From positions 1 through 56,550 of the forward strand of contig JAQCTH010000015.1 of the NCBI GenBank assembly GCA_027686065.1: DNA of 56,550 nucleotides, in the 5' to 3' direction. Each line of letters begins with the position of its first letter. Within the stretch, counting starts at the first letter, position 1. The stretch is from Clostridiaceae bacterium AF10-41. Its GTDB lineage: Bacteria > Bacillota > Clostridia > Clostridiales > Clostridiaceae. The notes under the pieces were generated by a model. The model was not told the DNA's origin. It ran no database searches and saw only the letters and a list, made by a program, of their open reading frames with translations. Positions 7,915 to 16,800 of this stretch are shown here, piece by piece. Made by a program: the position numbers and the translations under genes.

Positions 7915-9072
7915 ATGAATTTATTACATCCAATTTGGGCAGAAATTAATTTGAATAATTTAATATATAATATAGAACAGATAAAGAAAAAATCTAATAA
8001 TAGTAAAATAATTGGAGTTGTAAAAGCAAATGCTTATGGTCATGGAGCCGTTGAGGTATCTAAGATTTTACTTAACCATGGAATTGATAGACTTGCCGTT
8101 GCAAATATCGTAGAGGCAATTGAGCTTAGAGAAAGTGAAATTAAAGCTCCTATAATGTTACTTGGAATTAGTGAAGACTACGCAATAGATGCATTATTAG
8201 ATTATGACGTAGAGCCAACTATATCTAGTTATGAATTTGCTTTAAACCTTAATAATAAAGCAAAACTTTTAAACAAAATAGTTAAAATTCATATAGCTAT
8301 AGACTCTGGAATGGGGCGAATAGGCTTTAGAAAAAATGATAATTCAATAGAAGAAATAGTAAAGATATCAAAATTAGATAACTTAGAAATAGAAAGCATT
8401 TTCTCTCATTTTTCCACTGCAGACTTTAAAGATAAGAGCTATTCTTTAAATCAACTTGAAATTTATAATTCATTTATGGATCTTCTTAATGAAAAAGGAG
8501 TACCTGTTAATAATAAAAATTTATCTAATAGTGCTGCAATAATGGATTTACCTGATAGTCATTATGATTATGTAAGACCTGGCATAATTCAATATGGATA
8601 TTATCCATCAAATGAAGTTAATAAGGCTAACTTTAATATAAAACCTGTTTTAACATGGAAAACTAGGATTATTCATATTAAAGAAGTAGAAAAAGATGAA
8701 TATATTGGATATGGTAAAACCTTTAAAACAAAAAGAAAAACAATAGTTGCAACATTACCAGTTGGTTATGCTGATGGATATTCTAGAGGCCTTTCTAATA
8801 AAGGTAAAGTCATTATTAATGGAGAGTTTGCCCCAATTATAGGGAATGTTTGTATGGATCAGTTTATGATTGATGTAACTGATATAAAAAATCTCTCTCT
8901 TAATGATGAAGTAATTTTACTTGGTTCTGATGGTTCTATAAAATTTGATGCTGACGATATGGCTGAAATTTTAAATACAATAAGCTATGAAATTCTTTGC
9001 CTTATTGGAAGAAGAGCCCCTAGAATATATATAAAAGATTATAAGACACTTGGTATAAGATATCTTATGTAA
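7915..9072 (+). CDS. alr: Alanine racemase
   Basis: PLP-dependent interconversion of L- and D-alanine in the cytoplasm, supplying D-Ala for peptidoglycan; in spore formers also linked to germination control. 385 aa, full length. Seen: the PLP lysine is K37 in VVKANAYGHG; the second catalytic tyrosine lies in IGYGKTF (about 265). The barrel motifs AIDSGMGRIGFR and RPGIIQYGYYPS and the C-terminal GNVCMDQFMIDVT are all present. AAGGAG lies 9 bases before the ATG. Transcribed away from the MocR gene and ended by the hairpin at 9125-9148. Control by the neighbouring MocR protein is inferred from the operator-like repeats overlapping its promoter. Confidence 0.96.
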   Translation: MNLLHPIWAEINLNNLIYNIEQIKKKSNNSKIIGVVKANAYGHGAVEVSKILLNHGIDRLAVANIVEAIELRESEIKAPIMLLGISEDYAIDALLDYDVEPTISSYEFALNLNNKAKLLNKIVKIHIAIDSGMGRIGFRKNDNSIEEIVKISKLDNLEIESIFSHFSTADFKDKSYSLNQLEIYNSFMDLLNEKGVPVNNKNLSNSAAIMDLPDSHYDYVRPGIIQYGYYPSNEVNKANFNIKPVLTWKTRIIHIKEVEKDEYIGYGKTFKTKRKTIVATLPVGYADGYSRGLSNKGKVIINGEFAPIIGNVCMDQFMIDVTDIKNLSLNDEVILLGSDGSIKFDADDMAEILNTISYEILCLIGRRAPRIYIKDYKTLGIRYLM

Positions 9073-9124
9073 TTAAAGTATATTTTTTAATATATAACTT
9101 TTATCATGTTTGAATGTATAATTT

Positions 9125-9157
9125 AGGAGCTGTATTTCTACAGCTCCTTTAATTTTT
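9125..9157 (+). terminator. Rho-independent terminator of alr
   Basis: AGGAGCTGT (9125-9133), loop ATTTCT, ACAGCTCCT (9140-9148), then TTAATTTTT. It is about 50 bases after the alr stop. Confidence 0.85.
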
Positions 9158-9178
9158 AATATTTAAATTTCTTATAAG

Positions 9179-10033
9179 TTACAAGTAATTATTTCTTTTA
9201 AAATATATTAATTCTAATAATACTATAATTAAAGTAATACCTATTGAAACAATAAATCCATTACTACTATTTAATAGCGGCATATTTTGAAAATTCATTC
9301 CAAATATTCCTGATACAATTGTTAAAGGCAATGTAGATACTGTTATAACAGTCAAAAGCTGCATTGTTTTATTCATTTTATTTGATAATTCAGAATTATA
9401 TATATCAATACAAGAATATATAGAAGCTTCAATGTTATCCACTAAATTCAAAGTGTTATCCAGTACTAATAAAACTTTATTATAAATATCTAAACAACTA
9501 AATTCATCATCTAAATATGTTAACATGGATTTATAATAGGAAGTAAATCTTTTTATTAGGGATACTGATTTTTTTATTTCTAATATTTCTTTATTATCTG
9601 CATTTCCTTTATAAACCGCTTCTTGAAATAAGTCATCTACCCGCTCTTCTATACTTAATAATTCTTCAGTATATAAATATGAGAAATATTGAAATAAAAA
9701 TAAACATAACATATTCTTATCTATCTTTTCATGCAATGATATTTTTTCTTTTAGAAACTCTATTAATATTTCACTTTCATAGTTTAATATAAATTCATCT
9801 TTATCAATAACTGCATCAACTATGACCTTGCTTCCATCTATTACTACTGGTATTTTTAAAAATATCATTTCTTTACTTCTTATTATTATGTCTTTATGAA
9901 TATTAGTAAAAACTTTGTCACTAGTCTTTTTCAAATTATCTGAGTTATATAAATACCCAACGACATTTAAAGATTTTTCACTTATATTTATACCTTCTTT
10001 TATACTACCATTTCTATAAATTGCTGTTGCCAT
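9179..10033 (-). CDS. CorA-like divalent metal ion transporter
   Basis: 284-aa member of the CorA/MIT family, carrying Mg2+ or another divalent cation inward as a membrane pentamer. The cytoplasmic N-terminal part (residues 1-215) is alpha/beta then helical. The two C-terminal helices are about 223-246 and 258-277, and the signature GMN is at residues 245-247, at the end of the first helix. The extracellular loop is short and the chain ends in FKRNNYL, typical of the family. It is somewhat shorter than classical CorA (~316 aa). The ATG has AGGAT upstream. It is a lone gene convergent with alr. Whether Mg, Co or Zn is carried cannot be told. Confidence 0.87.
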   Translation of the reverse strand: MATAIYRNGSIKEGINISEKSLNVVGYLYNSDNLKKTSDKVFTNIHKDIIIRSKEMIFLKIPVVIDGSKVIVDAVIDKDEFILNYESEILIEFLKEKISLHEKIDKNMLCLFLFQYFSYLYTEELLSIEERVDDLFQEAVYKGNADNKEILEIKKSVSLIKRFTSYYKSMLTYLDDEFSCLDIYNKVLLVLDNTLNLVDNIEASIYSCIDIYNSELSNKMNKTMQLLTVITVSTLPLTIVSGIFGMNFQNMPLLNSSNGFIVSIGITLIIVLLELIYFKRNNYL

Positions 10034-10193
10034 AATATCATCCTAACTAAAAGCTTTTATTTACATTATAGTTCCCATAAAATAAAGATACAATATTTAT
10101 CCACTTAAATACATAGGTTGATAAAATACTTATATTGTTTAAATAACCATAAACTTCAGATATTTTTTAATTAGGTATAAAATACTTTTAAGA

Positions 10194-10991
10194 TTATATT
10201 ATATCATCTAAGCTATCTATCAAAGAATCTAATTTTACTAATAACTCCTTATCTAAATTGCCAGTTGACTTTAAAATATTATTTATATCTTCATCAAAAT
10301 TCTTTGGTATTTTAGTGCATTTATTTTTAATTATATTTATTAGTCTTTTTTCTCCGGGATGAGGTGTCTCGTTAACAGCAAATATTATATCAAAATAACT
10401 TGCCATAAAACCTGCTAGTCTATGATTAATACTATTTATATCATTTCTATTTATTGCTTTACTTATTTGATTGTAGTAAGAAGATATATTCTTCTTTAGC
10501 AAAGGATAGTTCTTTTTTATAATATTTTTCTTTAGCCTAACTGGGTACTGACAGTTTGCAATTTCTTTTAGCTTAGCAAATCTTCCTTCTCTATCAAAAG
10601 TTATTTCTGAATTCTTGACATTATACCAAAAGCATGTACTGTATCCTACAGATGCGTTATGGTTGACTAATATATTATTTAACACCTCTTCTATCCATTC
10701 TATTCCAAAATAAGCTATATCTATTGGAATATTTTTATTTTTTAATATGAATTCATCACCTTGACCCCAATAATCATTTCCAACTTCTTTATACTCTGCA
10801 TACCTACTAATTATTTTTCCTCTTAACTCTACTGAGATATCAGAATAAGTAAATATATCTATATCTATATCTGATAAAGTATCATTTCTTTTTGATGTAG
10901 AAGATCCTGCAAAACTTATAGCTGCGACCTCTTTTATATCTTTAAAATCATTTATTAGCTTTTCTAAAATTAATTCTAACTCTTTATCCAT
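10194..10991 (-). CDS. Nucleotidyltransferase-fold protein (DUF4037-like)
   Basis: 265 aa. The N-terminal part has the polymerase-beta-type nucleotidyltransferase motif: FAGSS (residues 28-32), then DIDIDIF with acidic residues D41, D43 and D45. The rest is mostly helical and resembles DUF4037 proteins (YPVRLKKNIIKKNY; HRLAGFMASYFDIIFAVNETPHPGEKR). Known: such proteins transfer nucleotides to small molecules, proteins or RNA, and some are drug-modifying enzymes. The substrate here is unknown. GGGGGAG lies 8 bases before the ATG. Single gene between corA-like and asnB, each with its own spacing. Confidence 0.75.
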   Translation of the reverse strand: MDKELELILEKLINDFKDIKEVAAISFAGSSTSKRNDTLSDIDIDIFTYSDISVELRGKIISRYAEYKEVGNDYWGQGDEFILKNKNIPIDIAYFGIEWIEEVLNNILVNHNASVGYSTCFWYNVKNSEITFDREGRFAKLKEIANCQYPVRLKKNIIKKNYPLLKKNISSYYNQISKAINRNDINSINHRLAGFMASYFDIIFAVNETPHPGEKRLINIIKNKCTKIPKNFDEDINNILKSTGNLDKELLVKLDSLIDSLDDII

Positions 10992-11125
10992 TAACTCTCC
11001 CCCTTTTATTCTTTATTAAATTTTACTACGTATATATTTATAAATGAATTATAAATATATACAAAAAATTATCTATTTATATGTGTTTTTTTAATAAACG
11101 AATAGTGTTTTATATAATTTAGAAC

Positions 11126-11161
11126 TTTAATAAGAGCCGTTATTTAACAGCTCTTATTAAA
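11126..11161 (-). terminator. Long hairpin downstream of asnB
   Basis: TTTAATAAGAGC (11126-11137) and GCTCTTATTAAA (11150-11161) pair perfectly over 12 bp. The inner GTTA/TAAC can extend the stem past a single mismatch. There is no clean T-run outside the stem, but the stem itself ends in T/A-rich sequence, so it is a probable terminator for asnB. Confidence 0.6.
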
Positions 11162-11175
11162 ATTCTAAGTTAAAT

Positions 11176-13014
11176 CTATATTAAATTTATTTTATATTCA
11201 CTTAACCAATTATTCATTTGAATTAAATATGCTATCATTTGTGGTCCTGTCATTAATTGGCCAAACCAAGGGGTCTTATATGCTGTACCTTTCGTATTTA
11301 CAATTTCTCTTACCTTATCTTTATCTATTATTTCTAAAATAGGTGAAGATTTATCATCTAATATTTTTGTCATTATATTACAAACCATGTCTGTATATAT
11401 AGGATTATGAGTCTTTGGATATGGGCTCTTTTTTCTATATATTATTGAATCAGGTAGTATTCCTTCTAATGACTTTCTTAGCAACCCCTTTTCTCTGCCA
11501 TCTAATAGCTTTATATTGGATGGTATATTAAATGCATACTCTACTATTCTATAATCCGCAAAAGGGACTCTAACCTCTAAACTATTTGCCATACTCATTC
11601 TATCTTTTCTGTTTAATAAATTAACCATAAACCATCTTAAATTTAAGTAAAATAGTTCCCTCATCCTATGCTCCAATTTACTTTCTCCTGTCAAATGTGG
11701 AACTTCTTTTAAAGTATCACTATAAGCTGCTTGAGCAACTTCTTCTATTTTTAAGTTTTTTAAACTTGGATTTAATATTGCTTTTCTTTCACTTATAAAT
11801 CTAGACCATGGAAAAGTGTTGGCATTTATCATTTCTTCATTTGTGAACCATGGATATCCTCCAAACAATTCATCAGCACATTCTCCAGATAATGCTATTA
11901 CAAAATCCTTTTTTACTTCTTTACAAAATAAATATAAAGATGAATCTACATCAGCCATACCAGGTAAATCTCTCCCTATCATAGCATCTTCTAAAGCAGT
12001 AACTAAATCTTTATGATTTAATACAACCGTTCTGTGATTACTTCCTATATATTTTGACATAAATTCGGCAAAGTGTTGATCAGAGGTTGGCTGAAATAAT
12101 GATGATTCAAAATACTTTTCATTATCCTCATAATCTATTGAGTAAGTTGTTAATATTTTATTTTTTTTCTTATATTCCTGAGCTGCAACTGCTGATATGG
12201 CTGAAGAATCTAATCCTCCTGATAAAAATGTACAAAGTGGTACATCCCCTACCAATTGTCTATCAATCGCATCAATTAATAATTCCCTTACATGTTCAAC
12301 AGCTTCTTCTTTTGTTTCTTTAAAAGTCTCTGCTTTAAGTTCCCAGTACATATCTTTTTTTATAACATCTTCCTTAACTATTATATATTGAGCTGGCTTT
12401 ACTTCCTCTATTCCTTTATATACTGTTGTTCCTGGTATAACTGCAGGTCCCAAAGCAAATAATTCTGTTAAGCCATCTTTATCTACTACTGGTTCAACAT
12501 ATGGATGCTTAAATAATGCTTTTATTTCTGATCCAAAAATAAATGTTTCATTTTTGATAGTATAAAATAATGGCTTAACCCCCATCACATCTCTTGCAAG
12601 TAGAACACGTTTTTCATTTTCATCATAAATTGCAAAAGCAAAGATGCCATTTAACCTTTTAAGACAATCTACTCCCCATTTAATATAAGATACAAGTAGT
12701 ACTTCTGTATCTGAATATGCTTCGAAAGTACATCCTTCCTTTATCAGTTCTTTTCTTAAATCTTCTGTATTATATAATTCTCCATTATATATAATCACAT
12801 ATTCTTTTCCATTTATAACCTTTTTCATAGGTTGTTTTCCACCTTCTGGATCAACTACAATAAGTCTTCTATGTCCAAACATTACATTATTTGATATATA
12901 AGTGCCCTCGGCATTTGGCCCTCTATTAATTAGTGTATCTGTCATAGCTTTTAAGGTTGAAATATTATTCTTAATGTTCTCCTTAAAATTTACAAATCCT
13001 GTTATTCCACACAT
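11176..13014 (-). CDS. asnB: Asparagine synthetase B (glutamine-hydrolysing)
   Basis: Converts aspartate, glutamine and ATP to asparagine and glutamate. 612 aa. The start is the ATG two codons inside the longest frame, because the N-terminal nucleophile cysteine must follow Met directly (MCGITGF) and AAGGAT lies 5 bases upstream. The glutaminase domain (1-~210) shows RGPNAEG, GHRRL and NGELYN. The synthetase domain shows the PPi loop SGGLDSS (about residue 262) and the later GECADELFGGYPWF and RKDRMSMANSLEVRVPF motifs. All key residues are present. Monocistronic with its own hairpin. It could instead make a modified Asn, as in some AsnB paralogues acting on cell-wall mDAP, but length and domains fit the housekeeping enzyme. 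Confidence 0.92.
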   Translation of the reverse strand: MCGITGFVNFKENIKNNISTLKAMTDTLINRGPNAEGTYISNNVMFGHRRLIVVDPEGGKQPMKKVINGKEYVIIYNGELYNTEDLRKELIKEGCTFEAYSDTEVLLVSYIKWGVDCLKRLNGIFAFAIYDENEKRVLLARDVMGVKPLFYTIKNETFIFGSEIKALFKHPYVEPVVDKDGLTELFALGPAVIPGTTVYKGIEEVKPAQYIIVKEDVIKKDMYWELKAETFKETKEEAVEHVRELLIDAIDRQLVGDVPLCTFLSGGLDSSAISAVAAQEYKKKNKILTTYSIDYEDNEKYFESSLFQPTSDQHFAEFMSKYIGSNHRTVVLNHKDLVTALEDAMIGRDLPGMADVDSSLYLFCKEVKKDFVIALSGECADELFGGYPWFTNEEMINANTFPWSRFISERKAILNPSLKNLKIEEVAQAAYSDTLKEVPHLTGESKLEHRMRELFYLNLRWFMVNLLNRKDRMSMANSLEVRVPFADYRIVEYAFNIPSNIKLLDGREKGLLRKSLEGILPDSIIYRKKSPYPKTHNPIYTDMVCNIMTKILDDKSSPILEIIDKDKVREIVNTKGTAYKTPWFGQLMTGPQMIAYLIQMNNWLSEYKINLI

Positions 13015-13140
13015 AATCATCCTTCTTTCTATATTTCTCTATTATATATAGTTATATGATTATGTTTTGACAATAGTTCGTTAAAAATACGGGAGAGAAA
13101 TTAAAAAGTGAAAGAGTGCAAAGTGGAAAAGTTGTTGAAA

Positions 13141-13160
13141 TAATCTAGTGAACTAGATTA
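13141..13160. repeat. 20-base palindrome
   Basis: TAATCTAGT, GA, ACTAGATTA: perfect 9-base arms. It lies between the asnB start and the terminator of the HAD gene. It has no T-run, so it is more like a protein-binding site upstream of asnB (about 130 bases from its start) than a terminator. Confidence 0.5.
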
Positions 13161-13164
13161 TAGA

Positions 13165-13201
13165 AAAAAGCTTCTTAGGATAAAATCCTAAGAAGCTTTT
13201 T
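13165..13201 (-). terminator. Strong terminator of the Cof-type phosphatase gene
   Basis: A 17-bp perfect stem, AAAAAGCTTCTTAGGAT (13165-13181) and its complement (13185-13201), with an AAA loop. On the minus strand it ends in TTTTTT. The plus strand also gives a T-run, so it may work both ways. Confidence 0.88.
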
Positions 13202-13250
13202 ATTATCAATAATTCAGCAAATCTGAATTATTTCCTTAACTCTTTAACTT

Positions 13251-14063
13251 TTAACTATTTCCTAGTATAAATTTTTCTATTACCTTAGCAACTCCATCAT
13301 TTTCATTTGTATCAGTAATATAATTCGCTATTTCTTTTACCTCATCAAAGGCATTTCCCATAGCAACTCCAAGTCCTGCATATTCTATCATATGAATATC
13401 ATTTCCTGCATCACCTAATGTTATTATTTCTTCTTTCTTAATTCCTAAATGATTTGCTAATAATTCAACGCCTACCCCTTTATTAGCTTCTTTATTTAAG
13501 AACTCTAGAAAATATGGTGTACTTCTTACTACAGTATATTTCTCATATATTTCTTTAGGTAACTTTTCCATAGCTGCCCCTAAAATATCTGCTTCATCTA
13601 TCATCATTATTTTTATCATAACTTCATCATCAGCTATAGAATCTATATTCATCTCATGAATATCTATATTGTTAATTTGAGCTTCTACTTCTGTGTACTT
13701 GCTATTTTTAGGAGTTATTAAGCCTTTTTTATCCCAAAACGCATGAATATTAACACCTAACTCATCACTTAATTTTTTTAAATAATGTAAATCAGAACCC
13801 TTTAATGCAACTTTAGTTATTGCTTCTTTACTCTTTGTTTTTTGAACTAATGCACCATTATAACTAAGTACATAATCATGTTCTGTAAGCATATCTAATT
13901 CTTCTAAATATCTTAAAACACCTTCAATTGGTCTTCCAGTTGCTAATACTACTGTAACTCCCTTTTCTCTTGCTTCATGAATAGCTTTCTTAGTTCTATC
14001 CGATATACTTTTATCTTCTCTAAGTAAAGTACCGTCCATGTCCATTGCTACTAATTTATACAT
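13251..14063 (-). CDS. Cof-type HAD phosphatase (YidA-like)
   Basis: 270-aa HAD hydrolase with a C2B cap. Motif I AMDMDGTL (D8, D10), motif II ATGRP, motif III lysine in the cap-core junction, and motif IV TLGDAGNDIHMIEYAG are all intact, so it should be a Mg2+-dependent phosphatase. Closest by overall pattern to YidA/Cof sugar-phosphate or nucleotide-cofactor phosphatases. The tail GVAKVIEKFIL is typical. The substrate cannot be told from sequence. GGAGGACTAAGA precedes the ATG. It follows the ATP-cone gene by 97 bases, which include a candidate promoter and dyad (14079-14120), so it is probably separately transcribed. Confidence 0.9.
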   Translation of the reverse strand: MYKLVAMDMDGTLLREDKSISDRTKKAIHEAREKGVTVVLATGRPIEGVLRYLEELDMLTEHDYVLSYNGALVQKTKSKEAITKVALKGSDLHYLKKLSDELGVNIHAFWDKKGLITPKNSKYTEVEAQINNIDIHEMNIDSIADDEVMIKIMMIDEADILGAAMEKLPKEIYEKYTVVRSTPYFLEFLNKEANKGVGVELLANHLGIKKEEIITLGDAGNDIHMIEYAGLGVAMGNAFDEVKEIANYITDTNENDGVAKVIEKFILGNS

Positions 14064-14078
14064 TCTTAGTCCTCCGTT

Positions 14079-14120
14079 TATAATTGTAGTTATTTTGATT
14101 ATAACATAACTATAATTATA
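14079..14120 (-). promoter_or_regulatory. Dyad overlapping the probable promoter of the HAD gene
   Basis: TATAATTGTAGTTAT (14079-14093) and ATAACTATAATTATA (14106-14120) form an inverted repeat with one mismatch and a 12-base spacer. The spacer holds a minus-strand TATAAT (about 14099-14104). It is either an operator or a weak AT-rich hairpin. Confidence 0.35.
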
Positions 14121-14160
14121 AATGAATTTTTATATTAAGATTAAAAATCAACTATGCAAT

Positions 14161-14436
14161 TTAACTTAATTTATCAAATTTCATATAAGCTTTTAAAACT
14201 GATTTAAATCCATCTCTTTTTAATACTTCAAATACTACACCAATTACTTCATAGCTTGATGTGATTAAAGAATCTTTTCTTATATTTAACAAATATTTTT
14301 CAACATCTTTAATTATTATTTTTAAATCTGACTCATTTACCATTGCTCCACTATCTCTAGCTGCATTTTCTATACTTATTTTCACTTTTCTAATACTAAA
14401 ATCCTCAAGCCTTCCATCCTTTTTAATTATCTTCAT
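14161..14436 (-). CDS. Stand-alone ATP-cone domain protein
   Basis: 91 aa, made up almost wholly of one ATP-cone: KIIKKDGRLEDFSIRKVKISIENAARDS at the N-terminus, written here in parts as KIIKKDGR, EDFSIRKV and IENAARDS, and a C-terminal YEVIGVVFEVLKRDG...AYMKF. ATP-cones are nucleotide-sensing allosteric domains found in ribonucleotide reductases and in NrdR. This chain has no zinc ribbon, reductase or other partner domain. GGGAGG lies 8-9 bases before the ATG. It lies 50 bases after the GGDEF-EAL gene and may be co-transcribed with it. Its partner is unknown; a trans-acting nucleotide sensor is inferred. Confidence 0.83.
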   Translation of the reverse strand: MKIIKKDGRLEDFSIRKVKISIENAARDSGAMVNESDLKIIIKDVEKYLLNIRKDSLITSSYEVIGVVFEVLKRDGFKSVLKAYMKFDKLS

Positions 14437-14485
14437 AAAACTCTACCTCCCATAAATAAATATTTTTTTAATTAATAAGATTAAA

Positions 14486-16573
14486 TTAAAGTGTTGTTGC
14501 GACTTCTTTATTATTAATATTTATATTATTAAACTCTAATATAAAATCATTAAAATCTTTTGCGTTCAATGGCTTACTTATATAAAATCCTTGTATTTTA
14601 TCACAATTTATATCCCTAAGTAAATCCATTTGGCTTTTCATTTCTACTCCCTCACATATTACATCTAAATCTAAATTATGTGATAACTTTATTAATGTCT
14701 CTATAATTGCTAATGTTTTTTTATCAGTTTCAACACTAATTAATAAACTTCTATCTATTTTTATTGTATCCAAAGGTAGCATCTTTATATAATTAAAAGA
14801 TGAATAACCCACGCCAAAATCATCTAGTGCTATTTTAAAACCTAATTTTCTTAAATTATTTAGTACATTAATAACAAACTCTGTATTATCTATTATTTCA
14901 TCTTCCGTAATTTCTAACTTTATAGATTTAGGAGTAATATTAGATTGATTTACTATTCTAAAAGTTTTTTCTATAAAATCTTCTTGTTTTAATGCTAAAT
15001 GAGATACATTTACTGATATCTTAAAGTCCTTTTCTCCTAAGGCTATCATTTTCTTACAGTATTTACATGATTCCTTCAATACAAATTCATCTATTCTTAT
15101 TATTTCTCCATTTTTTTTAGCTAATGGTATAAATTTTATAGGGGAAATTATTTCATCATTTCTTATCCACCTAATCAATGCTTCTGCACCTATAATCTTC
15201 TCTTTCTTAACATTATAAATAGGTTGATAATATACTTCAAATTCATTATTATCTAATGCGGTTATTAGTTTATTTTCTAATTCTATTTCTTCAACCATAT
15301 CTTTAGAAAATATTTTAGCTATGTTTCCACCATCTTGCTTTCCCTTATACATGGATATATCTGCATATTTTAATAAAGTAAATGCATCTTTGGAATGCTT
15401 AGGATAGCTACTTATTCCCATACTTGCTTTTAAATTAAAGCTATATCTATTAAATTGAATTTTTTTATTTAATAGTCTCAATATTTTATCAGCAAATTTT
15501 CTAATTGACTCCGAATCTGAATTTTCTTTTTCTACTATAATAAACTCATCTCCGCCTAATCTACCAACAGTTACGTTATTTGAGGATAATTCAGACAATC
15601 TATCTGACAGTATTCTTAAAACTTCATCGCCCGTATCATGACCTACTGTATCATTAATATTCTTAAAGTTATCTAAATCTATAAAATATATATTAAATTC
15701 TTTATTTAAATTTGTTAACTCCATTAAATACTCTAATAAATTATTTCTATTTAACAAATTTGTTAAAGTATCATAATTAGTTAGATACGTCATATTTTTT
15801 TCATATTTCTTTATTTCAGTAATATTATTTATTATTATAGAAAAATACCCATCACTAAGTGAGTATATAGATACTAATCCCCATTTATCATCTATTATGT
15901 TTATTTCTCGTGCAATACATTCGGACTTTGATTTTTTGATTCTTTTAAATATTTGTATTATCTCTTTCTTATCTCTATAGAAATTCTTATATACCTTAGA
16001 AAATTTATTATTAATAATTTCCTTTCTAGATAATCCTAACAACTCCATTCCTGCAAAATTTACATCAGTAATTTCACCATCTATATATTCTCCCTTATCA
16101 TTTACTATAGCTTTCAAAGAGAAAAATGCATTAGACATTGCATTTAATATGTTAGAATAATTTTTTTCTTCTTCTTTTAAATTATTAATTGTATTTATAA
16201 GTTTTTTCTTAGTCATATTAGCTTCTCTACTAAGAGCGTTTACCTTATCATAAATGTAATTTATTTCGTCTTCTTCAATGTTTATACTATTTTCTTCTTC
16301 AAGTAAACTTGATTGACTTATGTTTTTTTTCATTAATTTTAATCTTTTTATTACATTTTTATTGATAAATATATATGTGATTATATTTAAAATAACGATT
16401 AAAAATATTATAAAAAAAGATATTAATATGTAATCTATACTAAAGACTACTGAATCATTCTTTAATTTATAAATTATACTTAAAAATATTGCAATTATAA
16501 TAATAGATATAGATAATGTGGAATAGAATAAAAATGTAGCTAATTTCTTTGAAAGCTTCAAATTTTCCACCAT
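14486..16573 (-). CDS. Membrane PAS-GGDEF-EAL cyclic-di-GMP protein
   Basis: 695-aa signalling protein for cyclic-di-GMP turnover. Two membrane helices lie at about residues 10-35 and 45-70, with only a short loop outside. A coiled linker follows, then a PAS domain (~140-260), GGDEF (~270-430) and EAL (~440-690). The cyclase site is intact (GRLGGDEF, about 336-340) but I see no RxxD inhibitory site just upstream. The phosphodiesterase motifs are intact: EALIRW (~462), LEITED, DDFGVGYSSF (~586) and CEGVE. Either or both activities are possible. The start is the inner ATG (MVENLKLSKK) with AAGGA six bases upstream. Followed at 50 bases by the ATP-cone gene. Confidence 0.92.
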   Translation of the reverse strand: MVENLKLSKKLATFLFYSTLSISIIIIAIFLSIIYKLKNDSVVFSIDYILISFFIIFLIVILNIITYIFINKNVIKRLKLMKKNISQSSLLEEENSINIEEDEINYIYDKVNALSREANMTKKKLINTINNLKEEEKNYSNILNAMSNAFFSLKAIVNDKGEYIDGEITDVNFAGMELLGLSRKEIINNKFSKVYKNFYRDKKEIIQIFKRIKKSKSECIAREINIIDDKWGLVSIYSLSDGYFSIIINNITEIKKYEKNMTYLTNYDTLTNLLNRNNLLEYLMELTNLNKEFNIYFIDLDNFKNINDTVGHDTGDEVLRILSDRLSELSSNNVTVGRLGGDEFIIVEKENSDSESIRKFADKILRLLNKKIQFNRYSFNLKASMGISSYPKHSKDAFTLLKYADISMYKGKQDGGNIAKIFSKDMVEEIELENKLITALDNNEFEVYYQPIYNVKKEKIIGAEALIRWIRNDEIISPIKFIPLAKKNGEIIRIDEFVLKESCKYCKKMIALGEKDFKISVNVSHLALKQEDFIEKTFRIVNQSNITPKSIKLEITEDEIIDNTEFVINVLNNLRKLGFKIALDDFGVGYSSFNYIKMLPLDTIKIDRSLLISVETDKKTLAIIETLIKLSHNLDLDVICEGVEMKSQMDLLRDINCDKIQGFYISKPLNAKDFNDFILEFNNININNKEVATTL

Positions 16574-16730
16574 CCCAATCCTTAGAATTCTTCTTTGTTT
16601 TATTATACAGTTTTTTGTATATATCATTCAATACTTTTACGTGATAATTCGGTGAATATATATTAATTAACAATTTATATGAATAAATAAACATAAATGT
16701 TATATTATATCCATTTTTTTTATTACTACA

Positions 16731-16779
16731 AAAAAAGAGGTATATTATATTCTGAATAAATATAACATACCCCTTTTTT
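16731..16779 (-). terminator. Terminator of the DbpA-like helicase gene
   Basis: Imperfect stem between AAAAAGAGGTATATTATATT and TATAACATACCCCTTTTTT. On the minus strand it ends in a run of six or more T. It lies 20 bases past the helicase stop. Confidence 0.82.
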
Positions 16780-16800
16780 CAAATGTAACTATTCTCACTA

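Noticed and set aside
12087..12391. Two plus-strand frames opposite asnB
   Set aside because: Antisense shadows; the asnB frame carries all catalytic motifs and these have no ribosome site.
16467..16694. 75-codon frame on the minus strand upstream of the GGDEF-EAL gene
   Set aside because: It overlaps the true start of the GGDEF-EAL gene, has a Tyr/Ile/Asn-rich AT-driven composition and no ribosome site.
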